Assembly: GCF_002015075.1 (NCBI RefSeq)
Contig: NZ_MUXZ01000041.1
Location: forward strand, 1-59,594
Direction: 5' to 3'
Origin: Canicola haemoglobinophilus
GTDB lineage: Bacteria > Pseudomonadota > Gammaproteobacteria > Enterobacterales > Pasteurellaceae
Length of the DNA stretch: 59,594 bases
Made by a program: the position numbers and the translations under genes. Each line of letters starts with the position of its first letter. The first letter of the stretch is position 1. Of this stretch, positions 25,900 to 34,182 are shown one piece after another. The notes below the pieces were generated by a model. It was not told where the DNA came from. It worked only from the letters and a program-made list of their open reading frames with translations, and made no database searches.

Positions 25900-26626
25900 A
25901 TGCAGCAGGAATTTTCATTTCTCTGATTGCCATATTTAGACCATCGATCATCAATAATCGCCCTGCTAAAACCTTGCCAATTTGCAACCGCACTTTTATT
26001 GCTTCTAAGGCTTGAATGGAACCTACAAGACCGACGATTGGAGATAGTACGCCAGCTTCGACACAACTTAGCGTGTTTCCGCCAAATAATCGGCTTAAAT
26101 GTTGATAAGTTGGCGTGTTATCTGTATAGGTAAATACAGAAACTTGCCCTTCCATACGAATTGCTGCACCAGAAACAAGAGGTGTTTTAGCCGCTAAACA
26201 ACAACGATCTAACTGATTACGAATTTCTACGTTATCGGTACAATCTAAAACCACATCAAAGTGCGGTGTTATTTCAGCGAGTTTTTCTTCCTCTAACTTT
26301 TCTGCAATACATTGAATGTCAATGTGAGGATTGAGTTGTTGTAAGGCAATTTTGGCAGATTGTACTTTCGACATATTTAAACGTTCATCATTGTGTAAGA
26401 CTTGTCTTTGCAAATTTGACAGAGAAACCACATCGAAATCCAGCAAAGTTAAATGTCCAACGCCAGCACAAGCAAGATATTGCGCTGCAGCACAGCCCAA
26501 TCCTCCTAAACCGACCACAAGCATTTTTGAGCCTTTGAGTTTTTCTTGTCCATCAAAATCAATTTGTCGCATGATAATTTGGCGGTTATAGCGTAATTCT
26601 TCTTCTGCAGTAAGTTCAATTTGCAT
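25898..26626 (-). CDS. moeB: Molybdopterin-synthase adenylyltransferase
   Basis: MoeB adenylates the C-terminal glycine of MoaD so that it can be sulfurated for molybdopterin synthesis. The protein is 242 residues with a Rossmann nucleotide site GLGGLGCAAAQYLACAGVG near 40-58, LLDFDVVSLSNLQRQ and the DCTDN motif near 130. It lies 8 bases after moeA in an operon, as in E. coli. The two zinc cysteine pairs of E. coli MoeB are missing: the first is PTYQHL instead of PCYRCL, and the second lies in a C-terminal tail absent here. The zinc is structural, so activity may be kept. Confidence 0.92.
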   Translation of the reverse strand: MQIELTAEEELRYNRQIIMRQIDFDGQEKLKGSKMLVVGLGGLGCAAAQYLACAGVGHLTLLDFDVVSLSNLQRQVLHNDERLNMSKVQSAKIALQQLNPHIDIQCIAEKLEEEKLAEITPHFDVVLDCTDNVEIRNQLDRCCLAAKTPLVSGAAIRMEGQVSVFTYTDNTPTYQHLSRLFGGNTLSCVEAGVLSPIVGLVGSIQALEAIKVRLQIGKVLAGRLLMIDGLNMAIREMKIPAA

Positions 26627-26634
26627 AGAAAATC

Positions 26635-27849
26635 CTAATTTAGAATATCGCCGAAAGGCTCTATCGTGACAATGTCACCGATATTAACATTCCCTCTTTC
26701 TTGCTCTAAACGAATAAAACAATTGCTACTAATAAATGCACCAAATAAGTGGGAGCCTTGCTGACCAACTGGAGAAACTTCAATTTGTCCTTGCGCGTTA
26801 ACTTGATAAAAACCACGTTGAAAATCAAGACGTCCAGCCGATTTTTTCAAGTTTTTTGCAGCGATAGCTTTTAATTGTTGTGGCGCTTGCCATTGGCTAT
26901 AACCACTTAATTTTGCGATAGCTGGTTGTACAAGTTGATAGAATGTCACTAAAGCTGACACAGGATTACCCGGAAGCCCGCAGAACCAAGCATGATTTAA
27001 TTTACCAAAAGCAAAAGGTTTGCCCGGTTTCATCGCAATTTTCCAGAAATTAATTTTGCCGCACTTTTCTAAAACCGCTTTGGTAAAATCTGCTTCGCCC
27101 ACGGAAACTCCGCCACTAGTAATGACTAAATCGGCTTGTTCTTGGGCTTTAAGGAATGTTTGCTCAAAGATTTTTTCATCATCAGGAAGAATACCAAAAT
27201 CTAAGACTTCGCAAGGTAATCTTTCGAGCATTAATTGTACTGTAAAACGATTACTGTCGTAAATTTGCCCTTGTGCTAAAGGTTGCCCAACGGATACAAG
27301 TTCATCGCCCGTTGAAAGTAAAGCAACTTTGAGTTTCTGGTAAACTTTGACTTGGGCAACACCTAAAGAAGCTAAAAGTGGTAGAGAAAGTGCGGTCAAT
27401 TTTGAGCCCATTTTTAAGGCAACATCGCCCACTTTTATATTTTCTCCCAAACGACGAATATTTTGGTTTAGCTTTGGTATTTCATTAATGGTTACAGTGC
27501 TGTCTTCATTAACCGTGACATTTTCCTGCATCACAACCGCATCAGCGCCCTCTGGTAGCATTGCGCCTGTCATAATACGAATAACGCTTTTTTCTTTCCA
27601 TTCTTCTTTAAATGGATTTCCAGCGAAAGATTTTCCGCATACCGCAAGAGTTGTTGAATGTTGCAAATCGGCTAAACGCACCGCATAACCGTCCATTGCT
27701 GAATTATCAAAGGCTGGCACATTAATTGGCGAAATAATATCTTCTGCACAAATACGAGCAACAGCCTGTTGCAGAGGTAGAATTTCGGTTCTATTTATTG
27801 TTTCTAATTGAGAGAGCATTTGTTCGATTGCTTGTTCAAGAGGTAACAT
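26635..27849 (-). CDS. moeA: Molybdopterin molybdenumtransferase
   Basis: MoeA inserts molybdenum into adenylated molybdopterin. The protein is 404 residues (E. coli 411) with the family motifs PAFDNSAMDGYAVR, RIMTGAMLPEGADAVVMQE, STGDELV and TSGGVSVGEADFTKAVLEK, plus GLPGNPVSALVTF. It precedes moeB in a two-gene operon. The cofactor would be used by tetrathionate reductase TtrA in this same window. GGAT lies before the ATG. Several uptake signals are found in the gene. Confidence 0.94.
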   Translation of the reverse strand: MLPLEQAIEQMLSQLETINRTEILPLQQAVARICAEDIISPINVPAFDNSAMDGYAVRLADLQHSTTLAVCGKSFAGNPFKEEWKEKSVIRIMTGAMLPEGADAVVMQENVTVNEDSTVTINEIPKLNQNIRRLGENIKVGDVALKMGSKLTALSLPLLASLGVAQVKVYQKLKVALLSTGDELVSVGQPLAQGQIYDSNRFTVQLMLERLPCEVLDFGILPDDEKIFEQTFLKAQEQADLVITSGGVSVGEADFTKAVLEKCGKINFWKIAMKPGKPFAFGKLNHAWFCGLPGNPVSALVTFYQLVQPAIAKLSGYSQWQAPQQLKAIAAKNLKKSAGRLDFQRGFYQVNAQGQIEVSPVGQQGSHLFGAFISSNCFIRLEQERGNVNIGDIVTIEPFGDILN

Positions 27850-27995
27850 AAAAAATCCTTGTAATCATGCGAAAAAATTGCCCACATTTTACGTTAAATT
27901 CAACAATTGTTATAGCTAATAAATAGAGATCTCAACTTTTATTTGCTAGAATGTTCGGCATTTTTGAACGATATAACAATTTATGGGAAGTAGTG

Positions 27996-28652
27996 ATGAG
28001 TAATTTATCTCCTGAAGCGATTAAAGTCCGTAATGCCTTAATTGAAAAAGGAATTGAAACGCCAATGATTGATGTTACACAGGATAAAGATCAACGCCGT
28101 CAAGGCATTGAGCAACATATGCGTGAAGTGATGAAATTAATTGGTTTGGATTTATCCGATGATAGTTTAGAAGAAACGCCAGGGCGTTTATCAAAAATGT
28201 TCATTGATGAGATTTTCAGCGGCTTAGATTATACAAATTTCCCTAAAATTACCAATATTGAAAACCGTATGAAAGTCAGCGAAATGGTGTTAGTCAATGA
28301 CGTGACGTTAACCAGCACTTGTGAACATCATTTCGTTACCATTGATGGTAAAGTGTCAGTGGCTTATTATCCGAAAAAATGGGTAATTGGATTATCAAAA
28401 ATTAATCGTGTTGTGGCATTTTTTGCTCAACGCCCTCAAGTTCAAGAACGTTTAACTGAACAAATTTTATTAGCATTTCAAACGATTTTGGAAACGGAAG
28501 ATGTGGCAGTTTATGTGAAAGCAATACATTTTTGTGTGAAGTGTCGTGGAATTAAAGACACTAATAGTTACACTGTGACATCTGCTTTTGGAGGCGTCTT
28601 CCTAGACGATAGAGAAACCAGAAAAGAGTTTTTAACTTTGATAAATAAATAA
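27996..28652 (+). CDS. folE: GTP cyclohydrolase I
   Basis: FolE opens GTP to dihydroneopterin triphosphate, the entry to folate synthesis. The protein is 218 residues from the ATG at 27996; a longer frame from 27951 is open, but the family begins at MS-LS-EA. Zinc ligands are in TSTCEHHFVTIDG and HFCVKCRGIKDT. The motif LSKINRVVAFFAQRPQVQERLTEQI is standard. A possible -10 TAGAAT lies near 27945. It is a single gene convergent with trpA and ends at an uptake-sequence terminator. Confidence 0.95.
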   Translation: MSNLSPEAIKVRNALIEKGIETPMIDVTQDKDQRRQGIEQHMREVMKLIGLDLSDDSLEETPGRLSKMFIDEIFSGLDYTNFPKITNIENRMKVSEMVLVNDVTLTSTCEHHFVTIDGKVSVAYYPKKWVIGLSKINRVVAFFAQRPQVQERLTEQILLAFQTILETEDVAVYVKAIHFCVKCRGIKDTNSYTVTSAFGGVFLDDRETRKEFLTLINK

Positions 28653-28670
28653 GATATTATTGTTTTATTG

Positions 28671-28703
28671 AAAAAAGTGCGGTAATAAAAACCGCACTTT
28701 TTG
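28671..28703 (+). terminator. Bidirectional terminator between folE and trpA
   Basis: AAAAAGTGCGGT / ACCGCACTTTTT (inverted uptake signals, 7-base loop) carries A and T runs on opposite sides and so serves both strands. Confidence 0.8.
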
Positions 28704-28714
28704 ATCTTTTCTTT

Positions 28715-29517
28715 TTAAGCTGAAGTCGCCTTTTTCATTTGTTGGCAGAAATTTGCTAATTCTATAAGGCATTGAGCATAGTTATCTAAATTCTGCTCAA
28801 TAATTTTTACCGTAGCTGACCCAGAGATCGCTCCAGCAACGCCCATAGAAATTGCAGCTTTTACTTGATGGGGTTGAGAAATACCGAATCCTTGTAAAAT
28901 TGGTGGAGCATTATGAGCTTTGAGACCTTGTACCAAATTATCTAAATTCGTTGCCTGTTGTTGATTTTCTGCACTGGTCACGCCTGCACGAGAGACTAAA
29001 TAGGTATATCCCTCGCTGTTTTCCGCCACAGCTTTAATAGTTTGTTCATCTGCATTAGGTGGGCAAATAAATACAGGTTGAATACCATATTTTTTTGCGG
29101 TTTGAATATAGGGTTCTGCTGCCAGCAACGGAATATCCGCCACTAATACCGCATCAACGCCCACTTCTGCACAGCGAAATTATCGAGCCCCTGTGCATAG
29201 ATTAAATTGGCACAAAGTAATAAGCCTATGGGAATCTCTGGATATTTTGACCGCACTTTAGCAATCAGCTTAAAACTTTCTTTGCTGCTACAACCAGCTT
29301 GTAATGCACGGTTATTTGCCGCTTGAATAACGGGGCCATCTAATAAAGGATCTGAAAAAGGAAAGCCTAATTCTAATGCGTCAGCACCATTTTCTACTAG
29401 GGTGCAAATAATCTCAAAAGAGCGGTCAAAATCTGGATCACATAAGGTGACAAAAGGAACAAAAGCACCTTGATTTTGTGTTTGTAATTGTGCGAATTTT
29501 TGTGCGAAACGTCCCAT
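28715..29517 (-). pseudogene. trpA: Tryptophan synthase alpha chain, frameshifted
   Basis: TrpA cleaves indole-glycerol phosphate to indole inside the TrpA2B2 complex. The 5' frame starts at ATG 29517 with the family start (MGRFAQKFAQL) and runs 124 codons to a premature TAG near 29143; it includes the catalytic-region ELGFPFSDPLLDGPVIQ (Glu near 49). The rest continues in another frame from GVDAVLVADIP to the normal end at 28715. The join is at LDNF in the segment TTCGCTGTGC near 29172-29181. Homologues have F-Y-A-x-C there, so a 7-base deletion (or a smaller shift) is likely. The catalytic core is split, so the protein should be inactive. It is the last gene of the trp cluster. Confidence 0.85.
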
Positions 29518-30713
29518 TAGATCACTCCTTTTTTAGTTAAAATTTTATCTACAGTAAAAATATCTTTGTCGCCACGCCCTGATAAATTCACCACTAGCAA
29601 TTGTTCTTTGTCTGGATTTTGTGTAATAAGTTTTAAGGCATAGGCTAAAGCGTGCGAACTTTCTAAGGCTGGAATAATGCCTTCATGTTTAGCGAGAGCT
29701 TGGAAGGCATCAAGGGCTTCATCATCAGTAATACTTTCATATTCAGCTCGTCCAATGGCGTGCAAATGCGCATGTTGTGGACCAACAGAAGGGAAATCTA
29801 AGCCTGCGGAAATGCTGTAGGATTCCTCAATTTGTCCGTCCTCGGTTTGCATAAGGGGCGATTTCATACCGAAATAAATACCTACTGAACCATGGCGAAG
29901 TGGTGCACCATGTTCTCCCGTTTCAATGCCTTTCCCTGCAGGCTCAATGCCTATGAGACGAACATTTGGTTCATCAATAAAATCAGCAAACATACCAATG
30001 GCATTTGAACCACCGCCCACAGCAGCAATCACCGCATCAGGCAAGCGATTTTCCTTGGCTAAAATTTGCTTTTTGGTTTCTTCGCCAATCATTTTTTGGA
30101 ATTCTCGCACAATGGTTGGGAAAGGATGAGGACCTGCGGCAGTACCCAATAAATAATGGGTTGTTTCATAGTTCGCCGCCCAATCACGCATTGCTTCACA
30201 GCAAGCATCTTTTAAGGAACAAGAGCCTTTTTCAACAGGCACAACTTCCGCTCCCATTAAACGCATACGAAAGACATTAGGCGATTGGCGTTCAACATCT
30301 TTTGCCCCCATATAAACTCGGCAGGGCATATCCAACATAGCACAGGCTAACGCTGTTGCTACACCATGTTGTCCTGCACCTGTTTCGGCAATAATACGGT
30401 TTTTTCCCATACGTTTCGCTAGCAAAATTTGCCCTAAAACTTGGTTGGTTTTATGTGCACCACCATGCAATAAGTCTTCACGTTTTAAATATAATTTAGT
30501 TTTTGTGCCTTTGGTCAAATTTCGGCACAAGGTTAATGCAGTTGGGCGACCAGCATAATTTTTCAATAAATCATTAAATTCAGTTTGGAATTCAGGATCT
30601 TGTTGTGCTTCAACAAAGGCTTTCTCTAATTGTTTTAGTACAGGCACTAAAATTTCTGGCACATACATACCGCCAAATTCGCCGAAGTAGGGGTTTAAAA
30701 GGGTATCTGTCAT
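29517..30713 (-). CDS. trpB: Tryptophan synthase beta chain
   Basis: TrpB condenses indole with serine using pyridoxal phosphate. The protein is 398 residues (E. coli 397). GAHKTNQVLGQILLAKRMGK contains the PLP lysine near 87, and the phosphate-binding loop GGGSNAIGMF lies near 231-240. The stop overlaps the trpA start (ATGA), giving tight coupling. With trpA broken, TrpB may still use free indole, which tnaA could provide. Confidence 0.96.
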   Translation of the reverse strand: MTDTLLNPYFGEFGGMYVPEILVPVLKQLEKAFVEAQQDPEFQTEFNDLLKNYAGRPTALTLCRNLTKGTKTKLYLKREDLLHGGAHKTNQVLGQILLAKRMGKNRIIAETGAGQHGVATALACAMLDMPCRVYMGAKDVERQSPNVFRMRLMGAEVVPVEKGSCSLKDACCEAMRDWAANYETTHYLLGTAAGPHPFPTIVREFQKMIGEETKKQILAKENRLPDAVIAAVGGGSNAIGMFADFIDEPNVRLIGIEPAGKGIETGEHGAPLRHGSVGIYFGMKSPLMQTEDGQIEESYSISAGLDFPSVGPQHAHLHAIGRAEYESITDDEALDAFQALAKHEGIIPALESSHALAYALKLITQNPDKEQLLVVNLSGRGDKDIFTVDKILTKKGVI

Positions 30714-30722
30714 ATTCTGTCC

Positions 30723-32153
30723 TTATTGATGTTGGATTTTGTCAAAAATTGTTTGTAATTTTGTGTGATCTTTGATGCCTTTGGCGCTTTCTACACCTGA
30801 ATTTAAATCAATGCCGAGGCAATTTTGTTGTAATGCTTGATCGATATTTTGTTCATTTATTCCACCTGCAAGCATAACCTTATGTTTAATTGAAGGGGGG
30901 ATATGATCCCAGTTAAATATTTGTCCTGTACCGCCTTGTTGAGTAGCTGTTTTGCTATCAAATACATAGCGATCCACATAAGGAATTTCTGCAAAATCCA
31001 CCGCACTTTTTCTTTGTTTAGGTTGTTCACTGATTTCAATTGAAATCGCTTTCCAAATTTGAGATTGCGCAGGTAAGATTTGACGAAGTGCGGTGATAAA
31101 TTCTGGCGTTTCATCACCATGTAATTGCACCGCAAATAATTGCACTTGAGCAGCGATTTTATGGATAAATTCAATAGATTGATTTTGGAAAACTCCAACA
31201 AAACGCAAAGGTGCTTGCACCACTAATTCTTGTGCTTGACGGAGGGAAAGTTGGCGAGGGGAACCTTCAGCAAAAATTAAACCACCATATAAGGCACCAG
31301 CCGCATAGCTTGCTTTTACATCTTGCACACGAGTTAAACCACAGACTTTGTTTTCGCCAAAAATCACGGCACGAGCGGCATTATTGAGATCTTTATTGCC
31401 CATTAAGCTACTACCAATTAAAAAGCCGTGCACATAAGGCTTTAATTGTTGCACTTGCTGATGAGAATAAATACCAGATTCGCTGATAATAATGCGATCC
31501 GCAGGGATTTGTGCTGCCAGTGGAGGAGTTCGGTTCAGATCAACAGAGAGATCATGTAAATCTCGGTTATTAATACCGATAACTTTTGCACCTAGCTTAA
31601 TAGCTCGTTCTAATTCTTGCTGGTTCGCGGTTTCGGTTAAAACCCCCATGCCAAGTTGATGCGCAAGATCCGCTAAAGTACAGTAAGTTTCATCATCAAG
31701 TACAGATAACATCAGTAAAATAGCGTCAGCTTGATAATAACGAGCTAAATACACTTGATATTCACTGATCATAAAATCTTTGCACAGAATAGGCTGAGTG
31801 ACTAATCCTCGCACCACAGGCAAATAGTTAAAATCGCCTTGAAAATATTTTTCGTCCGTTAATACAGAAATGGCTGAGGCATAATCTTTATAAATATGGG
31901 CGATTTCCGCTAAATTAAAATCAGCTCGAATTAGACCTTTCGATGGCGAGGCTTTTTTACATTCTAAAATAAAGGCTGGGCGTTGATGCGTGCCTTGACT
32001 GAGCGCTTGATAAAAAGAGCGGTCAGATTTTGTGATGTTTTGTTGAAATTGAGCAAGAGGAAATGCCGCTTGTTTTTCAGCGATCCGTTGTTGCTTGTCT
32101 AGCACAATTTTTTGCAAAATCGTTGGCGTATTAGGTTGCATAGAAATTTCCAT
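30723..32153 (-). CDS. trpC: Bifunctional indole-3-glycerol phosphate synthase / phosphoribosylanthranilate isomerase
   Basis: This 476-residue fusion has the E. coli TrpC(F) layout. The N-terminal synthase barrel spans about 8-260 (FILECKKASPSKG with catalytic Lys, CKDFMISEYQ, GINNRDL, ISESGI, GFLIGSSLM). The isomerase barrel follows from about residue 265 (KVCGLTRVQD with Cys, YGGLIFAEGSPR, QLHGDE, LAGGINEQN, DLNSGVES). It touches the trpD stop and lies 9 bases before trpB. An ATG at 32141 is an alternative start. Confidence 0.95.
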   Translation of the reverse strand: MEISMQPNTPTILQKIVLDKQQRIAEKQAAFPLAQFQQNITKSDRSFYQALSQGTHQRPAFILECKKASPSKGLIRADFNLAEIAHIYKDYASAISVLTDEKYFQGDFNYLPVVRGLVTQPILCKDFMISEYQVYLARYYQADAILLMLSVLDDETYCTLADLAHQLGMGVLTETANQQELERAIKLGAKVIGINNRDLHDLSVDLNRTPPLAAQIPADRIIISESGIYSHQQVQQLKPYVHGFLIGSSLMGNKDLNNAARAVIFGENKVCGLTRVQDVKASYAAGALYGGLIFAEGSPRQLSLRQAQELVVQAPLRFVGVFQNQSIEFIHKIAAQVQLFAVQLHGDETPEFITALRQILPAQSQIWKAISIEISEQPKQRKSAVDFAEIPYVDRYVFDSKTATQQGGTGQIFNWDHIPPSIKHKVMLAGGINEQNIDQALQQNCLGIDLNSGVESAKGIKDHTKLQTIFDKIQHQ

Positions 32154-33158
32154 TTATTGATAAGTTTTTAATTGTTGCAATGTTTCAAATGCTTGACCAG
32201 TTGCCATGATATTTAAGGCTTGTTCTGCGTTGGCTTTGAGATCTTCATGACCAAATAATTTCATTAATAACGCGGTGTTCATGGCGACAGCTTGATTATG
32301 TTCATCTTTGCCTTTGCCTTGTAAAAGTGCGGTTAGCATTTGGGCATTTTCTTTCGCCGTACCACCACGCAAACTTTCTAGTGGTTTAGGATGAAAGCCG
32401 AAATCGTAAGGGGTTAGCGTATAATATGCAATTTGTCCTTGGCGAATTTCGGCAATATCTGTTTTGCCATGAATTGCCACTTCATCTAAGCCCGAACCAT
32501 GTACTACAATGCTATGCCGATGCCCTAATCTTAACGCACTTTCTGCATAGGTTTTGAGTAAGTGCGGTGCATAAACGCCGAGTAATTGATGTTTCGGGCG
32601 TGCTGGATTGCATAAAGGTCCTAAAATATTAAAAATCGTGCGAGTTTTTAAGATTTGTCGAACGGGTGCTACATGTTTAAATCCAGGGTGATATTGTTGT
32701 GCCCAGAGAAAACAAAGGTTGAGCTTATCTAGTGCTTGCTTGGCATTTTCTGCGGACAAGTCAATTTTTACCCCTAAAGCGCTCAATACATCACTAGAGC
32801 CACTTTGACTGGATACACTGCGATTACCATGTTTTGCTACTTTGTATCCTAATGCCGCAGCAACAATAGCGGATGCTGTGGAAATATTGATCGTGTTAGC
32901 GCCATCGCCCCCCGTACCAACAATATCTGCAAAAGGGTAGTCAACAAAAGGAAAAGGCTTTGCATTGGCTATAATGGCATTGACAGCGCCACTAATTTCA
33001 TCGGCTTGTTCACCACGGATTTTTAGTGTCATCAGCACAGCTGCAAGTTGTTCATGTGCAAGTTGCCCTTGAATAATATGATGAAATAATTGTTGTGCTT
33101 GCTCTTGGTTCAAAGATTGCCCATCGAATAGTAGGCTAAGTAGTTGTTCTGTTTGCAT
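32154..33158 (-). CDS. trpD: Anthranilate phosphoribosyltransferase
   Basis: This 334-residue stand-alone TrpD (not fused to TrpG as in E. coli) transfers phosphoribosyl to anthranilate. The phosphoribosyltransferase motifs DIVGTGGDGANTINIST near 80-95, KHGNRSVSSQSGSSDVLSALG near 107-127 and FNILGPLCNPARP near 164 are complete. GVYAP and VVHGSGLDE follow in order. It lies 36 bases after the tautomerase-like gene and directly before trpC. Confidence 0.95.
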   Translation of the reverse strand: MQTEQLLSLLFDGQSLNQEQAQQLFHHIIQGQLAHEQLAAVLMTLKIRGEQADEISGAVNAIIANAKPFPFVDYPFADIVGTGGDGANTINISTASAIVAAALGYKVAKHGNRSVSSQSGSSDVLSALGVKIDLSAENAKQALDKLNLCFLWAQQYHPGFKHVAPVRQILKTRTIFNILGPLCNPARPKHQLLGVYAPHLLKTYAESALRLGHRHSIVVHGSGLDEVAIHGKTDIAEIRQGQIAYYTLTPYDFGFHPKPLESLRGGTAKENAQMLTALLQGKGKDEHNQAVAMNTALLMKLFGHEDLKANAEQALNIMATGQAFETLQQLKTYQ

Positions 33159-33194
33159 ATTGTCATCCTTGTTTTATTTTTTATTTTCTAGGTT

Positions 33195-33581
33195 TTAACG
33201 ATATAAGTCATAAGTTAAGTCATGAGCTTCATCGCCTGTCATTCCTCTAAATCCCCAACAATGTGCAGGCTGTTCTTTGATGGTAATTTCGATATCAATA
33301 GGGGAAATACCCAATTTATTTTCCAACTCAGAAAAAAGCATTTTTATTAGGCGTTTTTTAGTAAATTCTGTTCGCCCTTGCATTAAATTAATTTCAATCA
33401 CGGTAAAAGCATCACTACGACCTTCAGGGTAAAAATAATCTTCTGGTTCTAACCCAATAAAGCGTAAAGCATGCTTTCTTGGCGGAATACCGAGTTGTAA
33501 ATGTAAGCAATGAAAAATAATTTCCATAATATTTTGCTTACGAGGGATAAGATGTTGTTTTAATCCATAGACAATAATCAT
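33195..33581 (-). CDS. Tautomerase-like protein within the trp operon
   Basis: This 128-residue protein lies between trpG and trpD, touching the trpG stop. It resembles the tautomerase_2/MIF-like group (GRSDAFTVIEINLMQGRTEFTKKRLIKMLFSELENKLGI, then IEITIKEQPAHCWGFRG). A similar gene occupies the same place in the H. influenzae trp region, as far as I recall. Enzymes of this superfamily use an N-terminal proline after Met as catalytic base; this sequence starts M-I-I-V, so classic tautomerase activity is doubtful unless another start is used. Its role in tryptophan synthesis is unknown. Confidence 0.75.
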   Translation of the reverse strand: MIIVYGLKQHLIPRKQNIMEIIFHCLHLQLGIPPRKHALRFIGLEPEDYFYPEGRSDAFTVIEINLMQGRTEFTKKRLIKMLFSELENKLGISPIDIEITIKEQPAHCWGFRGMTGDEAHDLTYDLYR

Positions 33582-33582
33582 A

Positions 33583-34173
33583 TTAACCTCTGCTTCTATC
33601 GAGTAACCACTGAATACTTTGTGCTAATAGTTGTGAGCCTTGCACTGTTAAAATACTTTCAGGATGAAATTGAAAACTACAAATAGGCAAGGTTTTGTGG
33701 CGGATTGCCATAATGATGCCGTTGTATTCCGCATTAACCACAAATTCTGCTGGAAGATCTATGCCCATTAAAGAATGATAGCGAGCCACTGGCATTGGAT
33801 TTGCTAAGTCTTGAAACATCATTTGGTTGTCATGCTGAATATTGGAAACTTTGCCATGTAAAATTTCGCCTGCATGAACCACTTTACCGCCAAATGCTTC
33901 AATCAATGCTTGGTGCCCTAAACAGATGCCGAGCATTGCGACTTTACCTTTTAATTTTTCAATTAAAGGCAGCAAAATCCCAGCTTGTGCTGGATTTCCT
34001 GGCCCCGGTGAGAGCGCTAAAATTGTATTTTTTTCTGCTAAGGTTACTTGAGCTAATAAATTTAAGTCACAGTCATTACGGAAAATTTGTACCTGATGTC
34101 CTAAACTGCGAAATTGATCTACAAGGTTATAAGTAAAGGAATCAAAATTATCTAAAAATATAATTCTTGCCAT
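33583..34173 (-). CDS. trpG: Anthranilate synthase component II (glutaminase)
   Basis: This 196-residue class I glutamine amidotransferase supplies ammonia to TrpE. The nucleophile elbow GICLGHQALIEAFGG (Cys near 84) and catalytic His/Glu in SFQFHPESIL near 170 are present. The oxyanion motif LSPGPGNP is intact. It begins 9 bases after trpE. It is a stand-alone TrpG, unlike the E. coli TrpG-TrpD fusion. Confidence 0.94.
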   Translation of the reverse strand: MARIIFLDNFDSFTYNLVDQFRSLGHQVQIFRNDCDLNLLAQVTLAEKNTILALSPGPGNPAQAGILLPLIEKLKGKVAMLGICLGHQALIEAFGGKVVHAGEILHGKVSNIQHDNQMMFQDLANPMPVARYHSLMGIDLPAEFVVNAEYNGIIMAIRHKTLPICSFQFHPESILTVQGSQLLAQSIQWLLDRSRG

Positions 34174-34182
34174 AGTCTGTCC

